From positions 4,588,001 through 4,652,000 of the forward strand of contig JAVFKD010000004.1 of NCBI GenBank assembly GCA_036429605.1: 64,000 nt of DNA. The letters run 5' to 3'. This stretch comes from Cladobotryum mycophilum. Taxonomy: Eukaryota > Ascomycota > Sordariomycetes > Hypocreales > Hypocreaceae. This document shows, in pieces, positions 41,747 to 54,807 of the stretch. The translations under genes and the position numbers were made by a program. The number at the start of each line of letters is the position of its first letter. Within the stretch, counting starts at the first letter, position 1. Under the pieces are notes generated by a model that saw nothing but the letters and a program-made list of their open reading frames with translations, ran no database searches and was not told where the DNA came from.

Positions 41747-44700
41747 TCATGCCCGTTTCGGTGTCTTGAAGAAATCTTTGCTAATGAGATAGTGAATGTT
41801 TTTTCTTATAGTCGTATCGTCCAATTTGCAGTCACCAGCATTGGCAGGTTGCATCGTTAATGGTAGCCGAGTAGCTTCCAGGACCTCCTCGATCACATGC
41901 AAATGATTTTCTTTGCCCGCCTCATCAATTCTTTGCCTTACGACTTGCAGCCAAGGGTCCCATGGCATGGTTGAGAGCTTCACGTTAAACTCCTGCTGGA
42001 CAATCTCCCAAAGGTCGTGATACAGCAGGCCATCTTCCATGTCAACAAAGACCTCGAGCTCATCAGCGGTAAAGATCTGATTGACGACCCTCTCTGCCAC
42101 GAAAGTCGTTGTGGCGATTGGCATCCAGGCCCCTTTGGGATATTGCGGAAATGAATTTACGCTTAGCACTCCAGCCACGAGGAGCCAAAGAATGTTTCCC
42201 GCATCAGCAACACCCGTTTCCGACGGCCCGATAATGGCCCCAGGTTTGACCATGGATACTCTGTTTTGACCTGCCGGTAGTCGCGACCTGACATTCATAA
42301 GGATGCTTTCCATCATGCCTTTGATCTGGAAGTAGCCCGTCCAATTTGACTGTGCCTTTGCAAGTTCCGAGTACGGAAGCTGATTGTCTCGCTTGAACCC
42401 GCCGGTAACGTAAACAATCTTCGGGTTGTGAGGTGAAGAGAGTGCCATCTTGACTAGTTTAATAGCCGCATCGAGATTGGTTGTACGAAGCATGTCGAAT
42501 GAGGCGGACCAGTGAACCATCGCGCCGTTGATGATGACCGCATCGATATTCCTTTCGGCCAAGGATTGACCTGTCAGACGGGCTAGTTCTTCCTGTGTGA
42601 GGCCCATGTTGTCCGCGCCAAGATCACCGATCCAGACTTCTATTCTAGCTTCATAGCTAGGATTCCACCATGCTGCTTTTTGAGCCGTCTTTATGATGCG
42701 CTGCATTCCCTCCGCCGTGGACTCGGCCCTTACAAGGGCTACGACGATGCCAATCGAGTCACGGTTAAGCAAGGCCCTCAGAATTTCGGTACCAAGATAG
42801 CCCGTAGCGCCAGTGAGGAATATCGTCGCGTTTGGGGGCAAAGTTGTGACTGGACAGTCAAGAACCCGTTGCAGGTCCCAATCCGAGTTCACATAGGTCG
42901 AGTATTCACCTACCAAGTTGACTTTATCGGTGTTCGGCTCGTCACTGGAGTCTTGCGCGGCGCGTTTGACGTTGTGCTTCTCCTTCATTGAGTTGATCGC
43001 CATTTCTCCCAGTTTCTGAATTGTCCCTGCCCTCGTGATATCGAGGGCCTTGACTTCAATGCCAAGGTTGCGTCGCCACCAATTTCGAACCTCAATCGAA
43101 ACGAGGGAGTCGATGCCAATTTCCGAAAGGGGCATCGTGATGTCAACATTCTCCTCGCTCATCACCATGAAGCTACATATCATCTTGGTGATATGCGAGA
43201 TCATGGTGGCCAGACTTTCAGGTGTATGGAGGACTTCCGGGTTGCTGACTATCGACTCAAGGAACTCTCGAAGACCACCTTCAGATTCAGCAAGGCCTTG
43301 CGAAGCAGCCGACTCCATGTTCCAATACACCCCTGATCGCATATCATGCTTCCATGCCTCACATAGGGGGAGTTACTACTTATCCGTAGGCCGATGGAAA
43401 GCTGGCCGGCGAAACTATATCGTTCACTCGACTGAGCAGGAGCTGCCGATGGCAAAGAATTGCCAATACTGATTTGAATCGCATCCAGCAGCTCCCTTTC
43501 TTGCAATCCCAAGAATCCCTTGGACTGAAGATGTCGTCGCACGGAAACGTTTTGACTAACGAACCCGACATCTTCCATGACACCAACGTCAATGACGGAA
43601 CAAGCAAGGCCAAGACCCTGGCGGTACTGCGCAAAAGACTGTAGATACGAATTTGCAGCCGCGTAGTTTGACTGGCCTGGATTGCCCATCGCAGCTGCGT
43701 TGGAGCTGAAGAGAACAAAGAAATCAAGATTGGCGCCGGAAAGAGCACGATGCAAGTTCCAAGTTCCGTGGGCCTTTGGTTCCAGCACAGCCCTCCAGTC
43801 ATCATGACTAATTTGGCGAATCAGATTGTCCTATAATAGATATTTATTAGTAAAAGCTCCCATGTGTTAAGGTAGAGTTGTTGATCAGTATGTGACACGC
43901 ACCCTTAATACCATGGAGAGCTGCATCACGCCGACGACGCCAGTCGGCGCGGCCTTGACGGCTCTCTCCACATCGCCAAGTTCAGCAACACTGCCTGCCA
44001 CAGCGACTGCAGTACAACCCTGAGACTCAAGCTCCCGCAAGAACGCTTGATCTTCATCAGACTTGCCGGCAGAACGAGAGAGGAACACAAAGTTTCTCGC
44101 GCCGTTTTCTACCATCCATGTGACAACTGCTTTTCCGAGACCACCCATTCCTCCGACCAGGAGGTAGGTGCCGGTAGAGGAGAAGGTAGCTTCCCCTCGT
44201 TCTCGGGTAGCTGGAATTGAATCCAAGCCATCTATGGATACGACAATCTTCCCGATATGCTGTCCCTTTTGCATATAACGAAAGGCGTCTTTTATCTGAC
44301 TGACAGGGAAAGATGTAACCGGCTTAATGGGTTGAATGTGTCCTTCCTGGTAATACTGAACGACCTGTTTCAATAGCCTAAGGAGAGTCAGTTGTCTAGC
44401 AATAACACGCCACTTAAGGTCCTGGCTCTCACCTGATCAGCTCGTTAGGACGATCTCTACCAAAGGTGTTCAGATCGATACCATAGAAAGTTCGGTTGGC
44501 CTCGAATGGATCCAGTCGAAGAAGACCGCGGCCAATGAAATCACGCTTTCCAATCTCCATCATTTTCCCATAAGGAGCAACACACTTCCAGGATGCATGG
44601 AGCAGCTCGCCAGCAAGTGAATTCAGTACCATGTCGACACCTCTGCCGTTAGTGGCCGACATGATATCAGGAAGAAAAGAGTCGTCTCGGGAATGGAATA

Positions 44701-47700
44701 TCCTTTCGCGTGGGATGCCGTGATTATCCATCAAATATCTGACTTTGTCCTCGTTTCCAACGGTTACGTATATCTTAAAAAGTCAGTACATCTAGAGCGT
44801 GGTAGGTCGAGGAAATATGGACGACTCACTTCAGCGCCAAGCATCTTGCAAATCTGGATGGCAGCTATGCCAACACCTCCACAGGCAGAATGTATCAGGA
44901 TAGACTAAGATATTCATATTAGTTTTCAGTACGCTCATGGCATGCTGATATCCTGAAGCACTTACCTGTCCTCGAGATAGTTGCCCAACATTCATAACAG
45001 CATGAACCACCGTCACATACACTGTCGGCATCGTAGCGGCATCCTCAAAACTCAGGTCATCCGGAATTCGTACCGCTAGTCTTCCATCAAGAGTCCGTCT
45101 GGTGGTAAACAAGCTTTGACCCATTGTCATCACTCGATCACCAACTTTAACATGACTGACTGCCGAGCCCACGCGTGTAATCACACCAGAAGCCTCAAGA
45201 CCAAACATATTCCCGGCTCCGTTTACAATTCCCATGGCCAATAGTACGTCCTGAATAATATTAGCGAACACCGAGCGTCTTTATAGAGGCGAGTTCATCA
45301 TTGGTACTTACTCGGAAGTTCAGCCCTACAAAGCGGACATCTAGTTCCACCTCAGTGTCCTTCAGCGGCGCTGATTCTCTCTGGACCCAATGCAATGAGT
45401 CAATCAGCCCACGCTCCACGATTGTCAGAGTCTTTGAGCCCTCATCTCCTAGTCTAGATTCGATTTCCTTGGCTGCTGAGATCCAATGATAGCGCGGAGT
45501 GTGAGCAAGACCATTATGAGTAGCCCATTCACCCTCGAAGCCGTCATCTCCGAAGGAGAGGGTTTTAGTCTTGTTGAAAATTTTAAGCACAGCCTCTGCA
45601 GTCTCCGAATCCAGATTTTGTAGCTCAACGGTACTCATAGAGACTGACAGCTCCTGGCGCAGCGTTCGAGCCCATCCAGTGATCAACCCGTATCGTGCAT
45701 CAGTGCAACCGACCTGGGCGGAACGTGTTAACCATGCCATGCCACCTTTCAAATTGGTAACAAAAGCGACAAGGTTGTTATAGTCCGCTTCCGATACATC
45801 GTATAAGAAAGGGCTCTCAAGCTCAATGGTCGAAATGACAAATTCGTATGGAGTCTCGACATGGCTTTCGAGACCCATCCAGGTGACTTTGACACCTGAT
45901 TGCTCAAATGTAGCTGCCAGCTCTTCAGCAAACGCATGCCTCTTTTCGTGGTAAAGGAATGTCACTGATTCTTCATATATCTTTGGCTCGACGGCCGTCG
46001 AGAGAATGATGCCATTGAGACCGAATGGAGGCTCAGCATCCAAAATAGAAGTATCAGTCCCCGAGAAGCCTGCAGCGCGAAGCTCTTCATCCCAGCGCTC
46101 AAAAGTCACTAATGGGCTTTCAGTGCGTCCATCACTTTCACCTAGCCACCAACCAGGTAACCAGCCCTGGTGAGATCATAAAGTCCATCAGTAAAGATTC
46201 CAAAAGTCACGAGGATACAGGACAAGTACATACCATAACAAAGGGGATAATAATGGAATTCGATGCTGCTCTCAATGGTTATTGTGTGCTCTAAAGAAAT
46301 GATAACGGGTAGTAGGTCCGATATGCTTACGTTCAACAAGGTCCTGAAGGAAAAGCCGCCCACCAGGGCGAAGGAGAGATCGCACATTTTCTAGAGTTTC
46401 GTGAAGTGATGGCGTAGCATGAAGAACCTATGCATTCAGCCTCATTAGCATCTCAAGCCATCAGATATGGATACATTGTCGAAGATGACTTACATTAGTA
46501 GCCACAATCAGATCATAAGAGCCTTTGTCAAATCCTTGTTCGGCCGGATCTTTCCCAATATCTAGAGGTTTGAAGGTCAACGCCTGGTAGTCTTGGAATT
46601 TGCTTTTGGCAGCACTGAAGAAACCTGGGGAGATGTCGGTAAAGGTGTATTCGGAATACATGCGTACACCTCCCTTGGACATCAAACTCGGTAGGACAGC
46701 TGCGGTGGTGCATCCTGTTCCTGCGCCGATTTCCAGTACTCTCAAGTTTGGCTGAGTATGTGCACAGAGAGGGAAGAATTCCGATGCGCCTTGCGCGTTT
46801 TCAGAGATTTCGTAAATCGATAAGAGGGCGTTTCCTTCGAACAATATTTGGACGGGGTTGACTTTTCCCTGGAACATGTCCCTAACGTTTTCGATTTCAG
46901 TCATTTTTCGAATCATCTTAACAATCTCCCATTTCTTAGCATCATCTCCATTCTCACACTTGTCACACAATGACTCAAAAATTAGTTGTCGAGAATCGGC
47001 GTCCATGGAAGCCCATTGCTCAGCTTCGGGAATGAGTGCTGCGCATTCACCCCTGAGCATGCTAGCCTTCTTCGCCTTGAGACAAGCAACATGCTTTTCC
47101 AAGTATCCAGACGGTGCATCAAGAGATTCGAATGCGTCCACGGCGCGCAGAAGCCCAAGGGTCGCCGCCCGCTCCAGATGCCTGGTTCGCTCATGATCCC
47201 TGGGGCTAGGATGAACAAAGTCGTTGGGATCTAAGAAATCTACTTCAGGGCGCCATTCTAGGCGTGCCCCAGCCATAGGATCTATGGCTTGTTCCAGTGG
47301 CTGAAACGTGTCTAGAGGTGCCATGGTCAAGTTATCGACATGAATGACAACCTCGTTTGTCTCATCAACGGCAATAGACCCGGTAACAACTTCACCCCTG
47401 GATCCAGAATGTACAACCGCTTCAGCGACAAGCTCAGTGCCACCTGGCTTCACAGTGATGAGATCGATGGTCCCCGGAACAAGTAATGTTGTCATCTCGC
47501 GGTTGAGACCGCGGACAAAGGCTGGTAGGAAGAGCTGTAGGCAAGCATCAATAGCGATTGGGTGAGCCGAATAGTGGGATTGATGCTCGTTCTTTCGGAT
47601 GCTTGCGGCGGCAGCTTGATGACTAGTGTGAGAGGAAATCTGCGTTAAGCTTTGGAAGTTGGGCCCAAAGTTCAGGCCAAGACGCTTCATTCGTGAGTAG

Positions 47701-50700
47701 ACTGAGTTGGTGTCTACGCTCCGTGGATACGGCGAGATCGTCTTCTTGTGCAGGCGCTCATGTCCTTCGCCGGCTTTGCCCTGGCCGAAACAGTGCTGAA
47801 CCCACGAGTCTTTCTGCCATGAAGAAATGGAAAACTCATACCAAGCAGACTTTTCATGGATCGTCATCTGCACGGGCTTCATAGTCGTCATGACCTCGAC
47901 CGTACCCGTCTCGGGCAAGATTAAAGGTGCTTTGAAGATGACTCCCCGAGCGGTGTAGACTTCCGAGCCTGTAATCTGTCTAATAGCCTCGCCAACCATG
48001 GTAACGTAGCCGGCGCCAGGGAATATGACATCGTTGTGAATCCTGTGGTCACTCAGCCATGGGACATCCTGAATCTGCAAGTTATGTCTCCACGCCGGCT
48101 CTAGATCGCTAGATTCTAGGCATCTATAGCCAAGCAGCTCGTGGTAGGAATGGCTCTGGTAACGCCATGCTAGAGAAATTCGATTCTCATTCCAGTACTC
48201 TACGCTTCGGTCCCATGGGTAGTTGGGGAGATCTGTGAGAACATCCTCTACCGGGTTGATGACTGAGTGGTCCACAGCATGGCCATGCACAAAAAGTTTG
48301 CCAATGGCTGTTATCAGAGATGCCGCGGTATCTTCACCCCTGACCAGTGTGGGGATATATGAGGCTGATCTTCCAGAGTGCTGGAATATCTGACGAAGGG
48401 GGCCTTGGAGAGCTGAATGCGGGCCAACTTCTAAAACCGTTGCCCCCTGCTGGGCACCTTCCAGCAGCAGACTCACTGCGGTATTGAAAAGAACAGGTGA
48501 CTCAAGATTGCTTCTCCAATATGAGGCGTCGAAAGATGACTTTATACCTTTAGAAACACTGGAATAGAACGGAATAGCAGCTTCTTTAACAACGAGATGC
48601 TGACGCAGCATTTCTTCATACGCCTGCCCAATCTCAAGCATGTGATCTAATGACGTCAAACTGGTCAGCAGCTGACAATCAAGGAAACGAGGGAAGTAAC
48701 TTACGAGAGTGATAGGCAACAGTGACGTGTAGTCGGCGAGTGAATGTATCCGAATTCTTAGCTTTGATTGCCTTGAGAACCTTGTCTAGGACGTCCTCAT
48801 CTCCTGACAATGTTACGCTCTGAGGGCTGTTCTCACATGCCACCACAACGCCATCAGCGAGGTAAGGGGAAACCGCTGCCCGACCCAAACCAACGGCAGC
48901 CATAGCGCCCTTTCGTGTTTGAAGTCGAATGACCCTGCCACGATAGAATGCTATCAGGATGGCTTCAGCAGCAGTAAGGGCCCTTGCTGCATATGCAGCA
49001 GCAATCTCGCCACTTGAATGGCCAACTACAGCACTTGGTGTGATACCACATCCGGCAAGGAAGTTGACCAACGCAATCTGGACGGCCGTACAAAGTGGTT
49101 GCGAGAACTCTGCGTCGTTGATCACGTCCCCGAACTTCTCGGAGCAAAGCGCTTCTAAAAGGTTATTCAGTCAGTAAATGTGAAGAATTTGTCAAAAATA
49201 GTCTTGATAAGAACGAACCTTCTAAAGTCCAACTTGGCGGCTGACTGAGGCCCTGCAAGACGGCATCCAAACCTTGAATGTCGCGACGAATGGAAGGATA
49301 GCATCCGATCAGCTCCCTAGCCATTCCAACCCATTGGGCCCCCTGACCCGTGAAAACAAATGCAGGTTTAGCTACTTCATTGCGTGCCTTTGGGAAGCTA
49401 TCAAACCACAGTGGTTTGTCCAATCCAGAAATACAGAAAGCCCTATAAGGAAGATGATCTCGGCGAGTTGCTAGAGTGTATGATGCGGCATCCAGAGATT
49501 CGGGTTTGGAGTCTAGGTAGTCGCGTAGCAACTCAATGCGCACACGGAGCGACTCTTTGTTATTCGCCGAAACAGGAAGCAGCCGCAGCGACGACTCTGT
49601 AGCCGGACGAGTATCCATTTTATGGCCACTTTTCTCGCTGGTATCTCCATTGGTGTGCCCATTGGTGTGCCCATTGGTGTGCCCATTGGTGTGCCCATTG
49701 GTGTGCCCATTGGTGTGCCCATTGGTGTGCCCATTGGTGTGTCCGTTGACGTATCCATTACTCCTCCGAGCCCCTGGACCGAAGCCAGAGATTCCATAGG
49801 AAGCAGCGGATTCAAGAATGATCTAGTACACGCGTTAGCCATGACCTATCCAACCATTTATCGCATACTTACATGTGCATTTGCTCCTCCGATGCCAAAG
49901 TTGTTGATGCTGGCCCTGGCAGGACGGTTCTCTGGCCACGGGGTTGGCTCTACGGGGACCTTGAGATGTCCTTTCTCAAAGGGTACTACCAACAAAAGGT
50001 CAGTCAAATGTGGTGTTTGAAGACGGTATTAAACACTCACTCTTGGGGTTGGGCTCTGAGAAGTGGATGTTGGGAGGGATAATGTTGCTCTCCAGAGCCA
50101 GAGCAACCTTGATGACGCTAATAATACCAGAGGCACCCTCAGTGTGACCAAGATTTGGCTTGACCTAAGGTACATGTTAGTAAAAAGCTGCAAGCAAATA
50201 TTCACCGTCGACCTACAGAGCCAATATATCTCTCGTGCTCATTCCCAAACACGTTCGCGATGGCAGTAGTCTCAGCGACATCTCCTGCCTGGGTTCCCGT
50301 GCCGTGGCATTCGATATAGGGAGTCTTGGTGATATCACTCTCCTCAATACCAGCAAGATTATAGACTCTTCGCATCAGTCTTTCTTGTGCCTCTGAGTTT
50401 GGATTGGCCATTCCCGATGACTTTCCATCGCAATTCGATGCCGTGCAGCGAATGACAGCTCTAATGGGATCTCCGTCCCGAATGGCATCGTCCAAAAGCT
50501 TGACAAAGATGGCAGACACTCCTTCGCCTCGGGCAAAGCCGTCTGCACTGGCATCAAATGCTTTGGAAATGCCATCCGGAGCCAACACACGCTGATGTGA
50601 CATATCTAGAGACATTGAAGGTTCGAGGATTATGCTCGTGCCACCAACAATGGCGCCAGAGCAGTGGCCATTGTAGAGTGCCTGGCATGCCTCGTGGAGG

Positions 50701-51250
50701 GATATAAGCGAGGAGGAGCAAGCAGTACGAATAGTCATACTCGGTCCCCGCAAGTCGTACTCGTAAGAAACACGATTTGAGATGGCAAAATCGCTCGCAC
50801 CATTAATTCCAACACCACATACTCCCCCTACATCCCTCTTGTTCATATCGTGCCAATCCTCACCAAAGCTGCCCACGAAGCAACCAATGTCGCTTCCTCG
50901 CCAGTTTTTTGGCCAGCGCGCTCCATGCACTCCCAGACCACTTCAAGCAGGAGCCGCTGCTGGGGATCGAGATTCTCTACCTCTTTTCTCGTCATGGAGA
51001 AGAACGAGGCATCAAAAGTCTTCAGATTCACATCTTCCAGGAAGTACCCATGCTCCGTGGAAATGTGGCGAGACATGTGGGTGTCTTTGAAAGCCTCGAT
51101 GTTATACCTCTCGTTGGGTACCACACCTCGACCACTCTGCTTGTTGATCAGGAACTTCCAGAAGTCCTCGGGGGTTGTTATGCCCCCCGGGAGCTTCATT
51201 CCCATGCCAACAATGGCAACAGGTGGTGGCGGTTGTGTTGGGGAGGCCAT
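41747..51250 (-). CDS. Highly reducing type I polyketide synthase with C-terminal reductase, KS-AT-DH-MT-ER-KR-ACP-R
   Basis: Fourteen exons: 51250-50217, 50164-50041, 49985-49873, 49822-49219, 49154-48705, 48646-46494, 46427-46331, 46265-46234, 46166-45312, 45250-44966, 44904-44830, 44773-44433, 44377-43903 and 43830-41747. KS: TACSSS active Cys, ECHGTGTQAGD and GHTEGASG His. AT: GHSSGEIAAAYAA and VAYHS. DH: SDHRIHNDVIFPGAGY and AHPIAIDACLQL. MT: VLEIGAGTGCTT. ER: VGLNFR to HSACGGVGIAAIQ. KR: YLLVGGMGGLG and QSNYAAANSY. ACP: GIDSL. R: FLTGATGYLGTEIL and a YxxxK, so release is probably reductive (aldehyde or alcohol). Two frame breaks, at the T6 run 50905-50910 and the G5 run 43367-43371, each need one base; with both, the frame closes at 2907 aa. 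No tailoring genes are adjacent. The product is unknown. Confidence 0.93.
49648..49743 (-). repeat. 12-bp tandem repeat (8 copies) encoding Asn-Gly-His-Thr linker in the PKS
   Basis: Eight head-to-tail copies of a 12-bp unit (plus strand CATTGGTGTGCC, minus strand GGCACACCAATG) encode (NGHT)n in the KS-AT linker, about residues 450-483. The copies are nearly identical, so the array is young or homogenised. The period keeps the frame whatever the copy number. Confidence 0.95.
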
Positions 51251-52863
51251 GTTACCAATCGATGAGTGATAGAATAATAGCTTCAGAAATGCTATGTATT
51301 GAGGAAGACTGCGAATGACGGATGAGATTTATGCAAGATTAAGTAGTCTCAACGTTTATTTGGGGGTCACTGGTCTTTAATACACAGACAGTCTTGGCTT
51401 AAGCCGCTTGTTTCGTCTCAATCTTTCCCAAGCGGTTACACCTTGCATTGCTAGTTGTTCTAATGGGAAAAAGCAACTACCTGACTTCGTGATAACTGTC
51501 TTAGATCCTCGACAGACAGCCCACTCTCAACAAGATCACGTATATTACCATCGGACAGTCAAAAAAGCACCGCTGGTCTACCTAGGCGCCTTCACTTCTC
51601 AACAGGTGACGTTCGGTTTCACAATTCTGCAGTATTACTCGCGGGATAGACTTACTCATACCGAAATTCTATCCACTTGTTTTACAGCTGGGGTTCACTT
51701 TGTGTCTCATGTGTGGACGGAAACTTGGCAGAGCCACCAGGCCGCCAACATACGGGTATTCATATTCCGAAAAAAACGAAATGGGCGGCAGTTGGAATAA
51801 ATGAGAGACGCAATTCCGCTTCCCTGTGATGGCCACATTGCCCCACAATGCAACCACTTAAAGCATATTCCTTGTCAAGGATACAGGTCGCCTGTGTGCT
51901 TTCATGGAATGCGTCTTGTTGCCACTCTGATGTCGGGATTATCATGCAGATGATGAATCGATAACTGAAGCATGCAATAGTCCACGGCCAAGTCCTGGTG
52001 AGGAGCGTCGTAGCCAGAGTCACTCCGTACTCCGTAAATATTCGGGCAAGACAGGCTCCACTTCTTGCATTGCCATGGGTACACCATAGGATTCTGGGCC
52101 TGTTCTTTTTTGTTTTTTATGACGATTGTACCCGCCAATATCTTGTCTACTTGTAGATTACGCGAGATTAGGCAATATCTCACACATGAACCGGAGGAAA
52201 AGAAGAAGCAATGTGAGGAGATGTAATCTCTGCATGGAATTAGTAATATGGTCTTGGGCGGAGGATAGTAACTTCATCGCCCCGAGACAGGTCTAAGAGG
52301 TCTAACAAGGATTTTGTCTAACATCGGAGAAATGCAAATTCCCATTGCCTTCGTCATAGATCAAACGACCATGTTTTCAGATATAAGGCAGTGAACAGGA
52401 TCGGGCCGCATAGATGCCAAGGTGCAGATCCCATGCAAGATCCACAAGTTATCCCGTTCAGCAAGGGAGGGAGATCATGAGTGGATTCCTAGTGTCTTCG
52501 GACATTCGGACAGGCATAAACACTTCCATTCTAAGATGGATGGGGAAAGACCTTGGGCCATGATTTCTATTATTATTGCAAGCGGGAAAACAAACTAAGG
52601 CTTCCTCAACCGGGGAGAGGAGGGGGCACATCCCTGATCGAGACCACATGTCCCTCACACGATTGATCGCGTAGAGTGTTTCATCAAGAATTTGGTTCAT
52701 ATCTTCTCACACGAAAGCTTCATAATGCATTCTTTGCAAATGTTTGCACAATTGCATTATGGGCTTGACAGTGCGTTCTAATAAGGTAGTATAGTTGGAT
52801 ATCTCAAGCTCCTAATCACCTCAAACAAAGCCTTCATTAACTCTTTTCTAATGGCATCGATAT
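51251..52863. other. PKS upstream region, no gene
   Basis: This region of 1.6 kb holds the PKS promoter. No coding sequence is supported. Confidence 0.5.
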
Positions 52864-54291
52864 CTAGGCTTTCTTATTTCGCTTTTTACGTTCCTTTAGG
52901 TCATTTTCTATTTTTTCCCACCTCTTAATCTCGTCCTCGCGTAAAGCATAGTCGGGAAAATACTCTCGCCTGATAGCAAGTCCAATTCCACCATACCCCG
53001 GGTGGTTTTCAATTTCGAAAAGGACATTCATTGTTTTGGGCCTCCCTCCACCCTCTTTCTTAACTCCAAATGTTGTCTTGGGCCTCGAAAGCGGAATGCC
53101 ATTCGCTTTTGTGGTTCGCGACAGGCCAGCGACGATAATGTTCTGGCCCATGCCAACACCCCCACTGCCAGAAGAAACCATGCGTCTGACTTTAGCCCTC
53201 CGGCCGTGATGAGAAAGGCTAACCAAAGAAGTGCGAGTATTACTGAGAAAACCCTCGCTCGTAGATCCGCCCTGCGCTGTGCACCAGCGAGATCCTCTAG
53301 GTATAAGCCCTTCTCCTCACCCGGGAGGATGACAAAAACATGTGCATGTCCATTTCCACGCGTGAGGATGTATATGTTCTTTGTGTTTCCGCGGCGGCAA
53401 CTGTATTTCTGAAGCCTCCATTCTCGCAAAGACCCGGTGAGCATGGAAAGTACGGTTCCTACAGCGGTCAGGAACAATATCGACCAATTTCGTTTCGTGA
53501 TGACTGGAACTGTCGCAATCCCGAGCTGAGTGGCCAAGACGAAGAAGTACAAATACCAACATATATCCCAATTTGGCTTTGCTGGATCTTTAAGGGCCTG
53601 GTCCCTGTTGTTAGAAGCCGCAAAAGCAGACTCGCCCTCAAAGTCAACGCTCACCTCGAAGATGGTTATCAGCATCCCAGAATCCCCTTCTGAGGTTGGT
53701 GTCCCTCTGCCTCCCTCGCCATCCTTCTCGACCCATTTACGGAAAGTTTTCTCTACGTCGAACTCCAAATCCCTAATTAATCTCCCCAGAACCCAAGAAT
53801 TGTTTGCTTTCTTGACTCCTGAGCCGGCAGTGATGACCACGGCAGGATAATCCGGCGCCGGCATGAATTGGCCATCTCCGAACGCAGCCATCAGCGCATT
53901 GAATGCATAAGCCACCCATCCAAAGCTAAATGAGACAAGAGTGATATTCCTGCCGGCAAGCTGCGCAATGGCTTTCTGGACAATGTCGCCACCAATGATT
54001 AGGAGCACGGAGAAGATTTCGGAAGGATTCTCCATCTGCTCAAGGAATATTGCCGGCGTCGGATCTGTTTCATTTGAACGTTTTTGGGGCTGCCCATTAA
54101 ATGGCATGGGTGGAAGATATCGGGGCGTCGTGGAGGGGGCCGTATGGACCAACCGTACTGCATAAGGAACATGTCAACATCGCCCAGATGATAGAAGGAT
54201 GGTAAGAAGGAACATTGTTTCACTTACTAAAAAAGCACAATAAAACCCACAAGGGGCTAACAACGGTTATAACAGAGGTGATAAAGGCCAT
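52864..54291 (-). CDS. Integral membrane protein of unknown function, one frame break
   Basis: Exon 1 is 54291-54228 (MAFITSVITVVSPLWVLLCFF, a membrane or signal-anchor segment). A 70-bp intron (GTAAGT...GCAG) follows and exon 2 begins at 54157. Further hydrophobic segments include FSVLLIIGGDIVQ, SFGWVAYAFNALMAAF, WYLYFFVLATQLGIATV, WSILFLTAVGTVLSML and VFSVILALLWLAFLITAGG. At the C5 run 53159-53163 the sense shifts to another frame (MGQNIIVAGLSRTTKANGIPL, NHPGYGGIGLAIRREYFPDYAL) that ends at 52864. One added base closes the frame at 452 aa. The layout matches a common fungal membrane protein family without known function. It is the first gene upstream of the PKS, but nothing ties it to polyketide synthesis. 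Confidence 0.75.
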
Positions 54292-54807
54292 TCTGATAAG
54301 TCTGTATAAATGACAATCAAGATGTATTATGAGAAAGACTGCGTGATCTCTAGGTGGAGATGGGGCCTGGGTATAGATATATACCTTGTGGTGTTGAGCC
54401 GCATGACACTGCCAGTGGGCAAGGTGTGCAGGGGGAGCCGCCTCGATGCCTAATGCTATGTATGGGCTCCCAAGGTCGCATAAGATTGGCCGCCATCCAG
54501 CAGCCAAATCGGGACGAGTACCGCCTCGCACCTGGGCTGCTTACCTACGCATTAAGTGAAGCCTTGCGGGCGCGAGGGAACTTTGGAATCTTCAGATTCG
54601 CAATTGCACATAATTCCACCAGCAAAATCGTATGCGTTTTTATGCATCACCTACATGCACCACGAACTTTCTAGCTCATAGGAAACGTCGTTTACAGAGA
54701 CGGACCGTCCCGCCAAGCTGAGGGCCTAAAGATCACTCAAGTCGAACGTACGGGCCATTCATTCATACCGCATCCCAGGTAGACAGGAACTATTCTCTAA
54801 TGCGGCC
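54292..54807. other. Divergent intergenic region
   Basis: This interval separates two divergent genes and contains their promoters. No other feature is seen. Confidence 0.5.

Noticed and set aside
49648..49743. Possible CRISPR-like array
   Set aside because: The 12-bp units are directly abutting with no spacers and are in frame within a eukaryotic gene.
49622..50020. Plus-strand open frame with Val-Pro-Ile-Gly repeats
   Set aside because: It is the complement of the NGHT repeat inside the PKS; the minus-strand frame continues into the AT domain.
41747..54291. Biosynthetic cluster around the PKS
   Set aside because: Neighbours are an F-box gene, an APH-like gene and a membrane protein of unknown function; no P450, transporter, regulator or other tailoring enzyme is adjacent.
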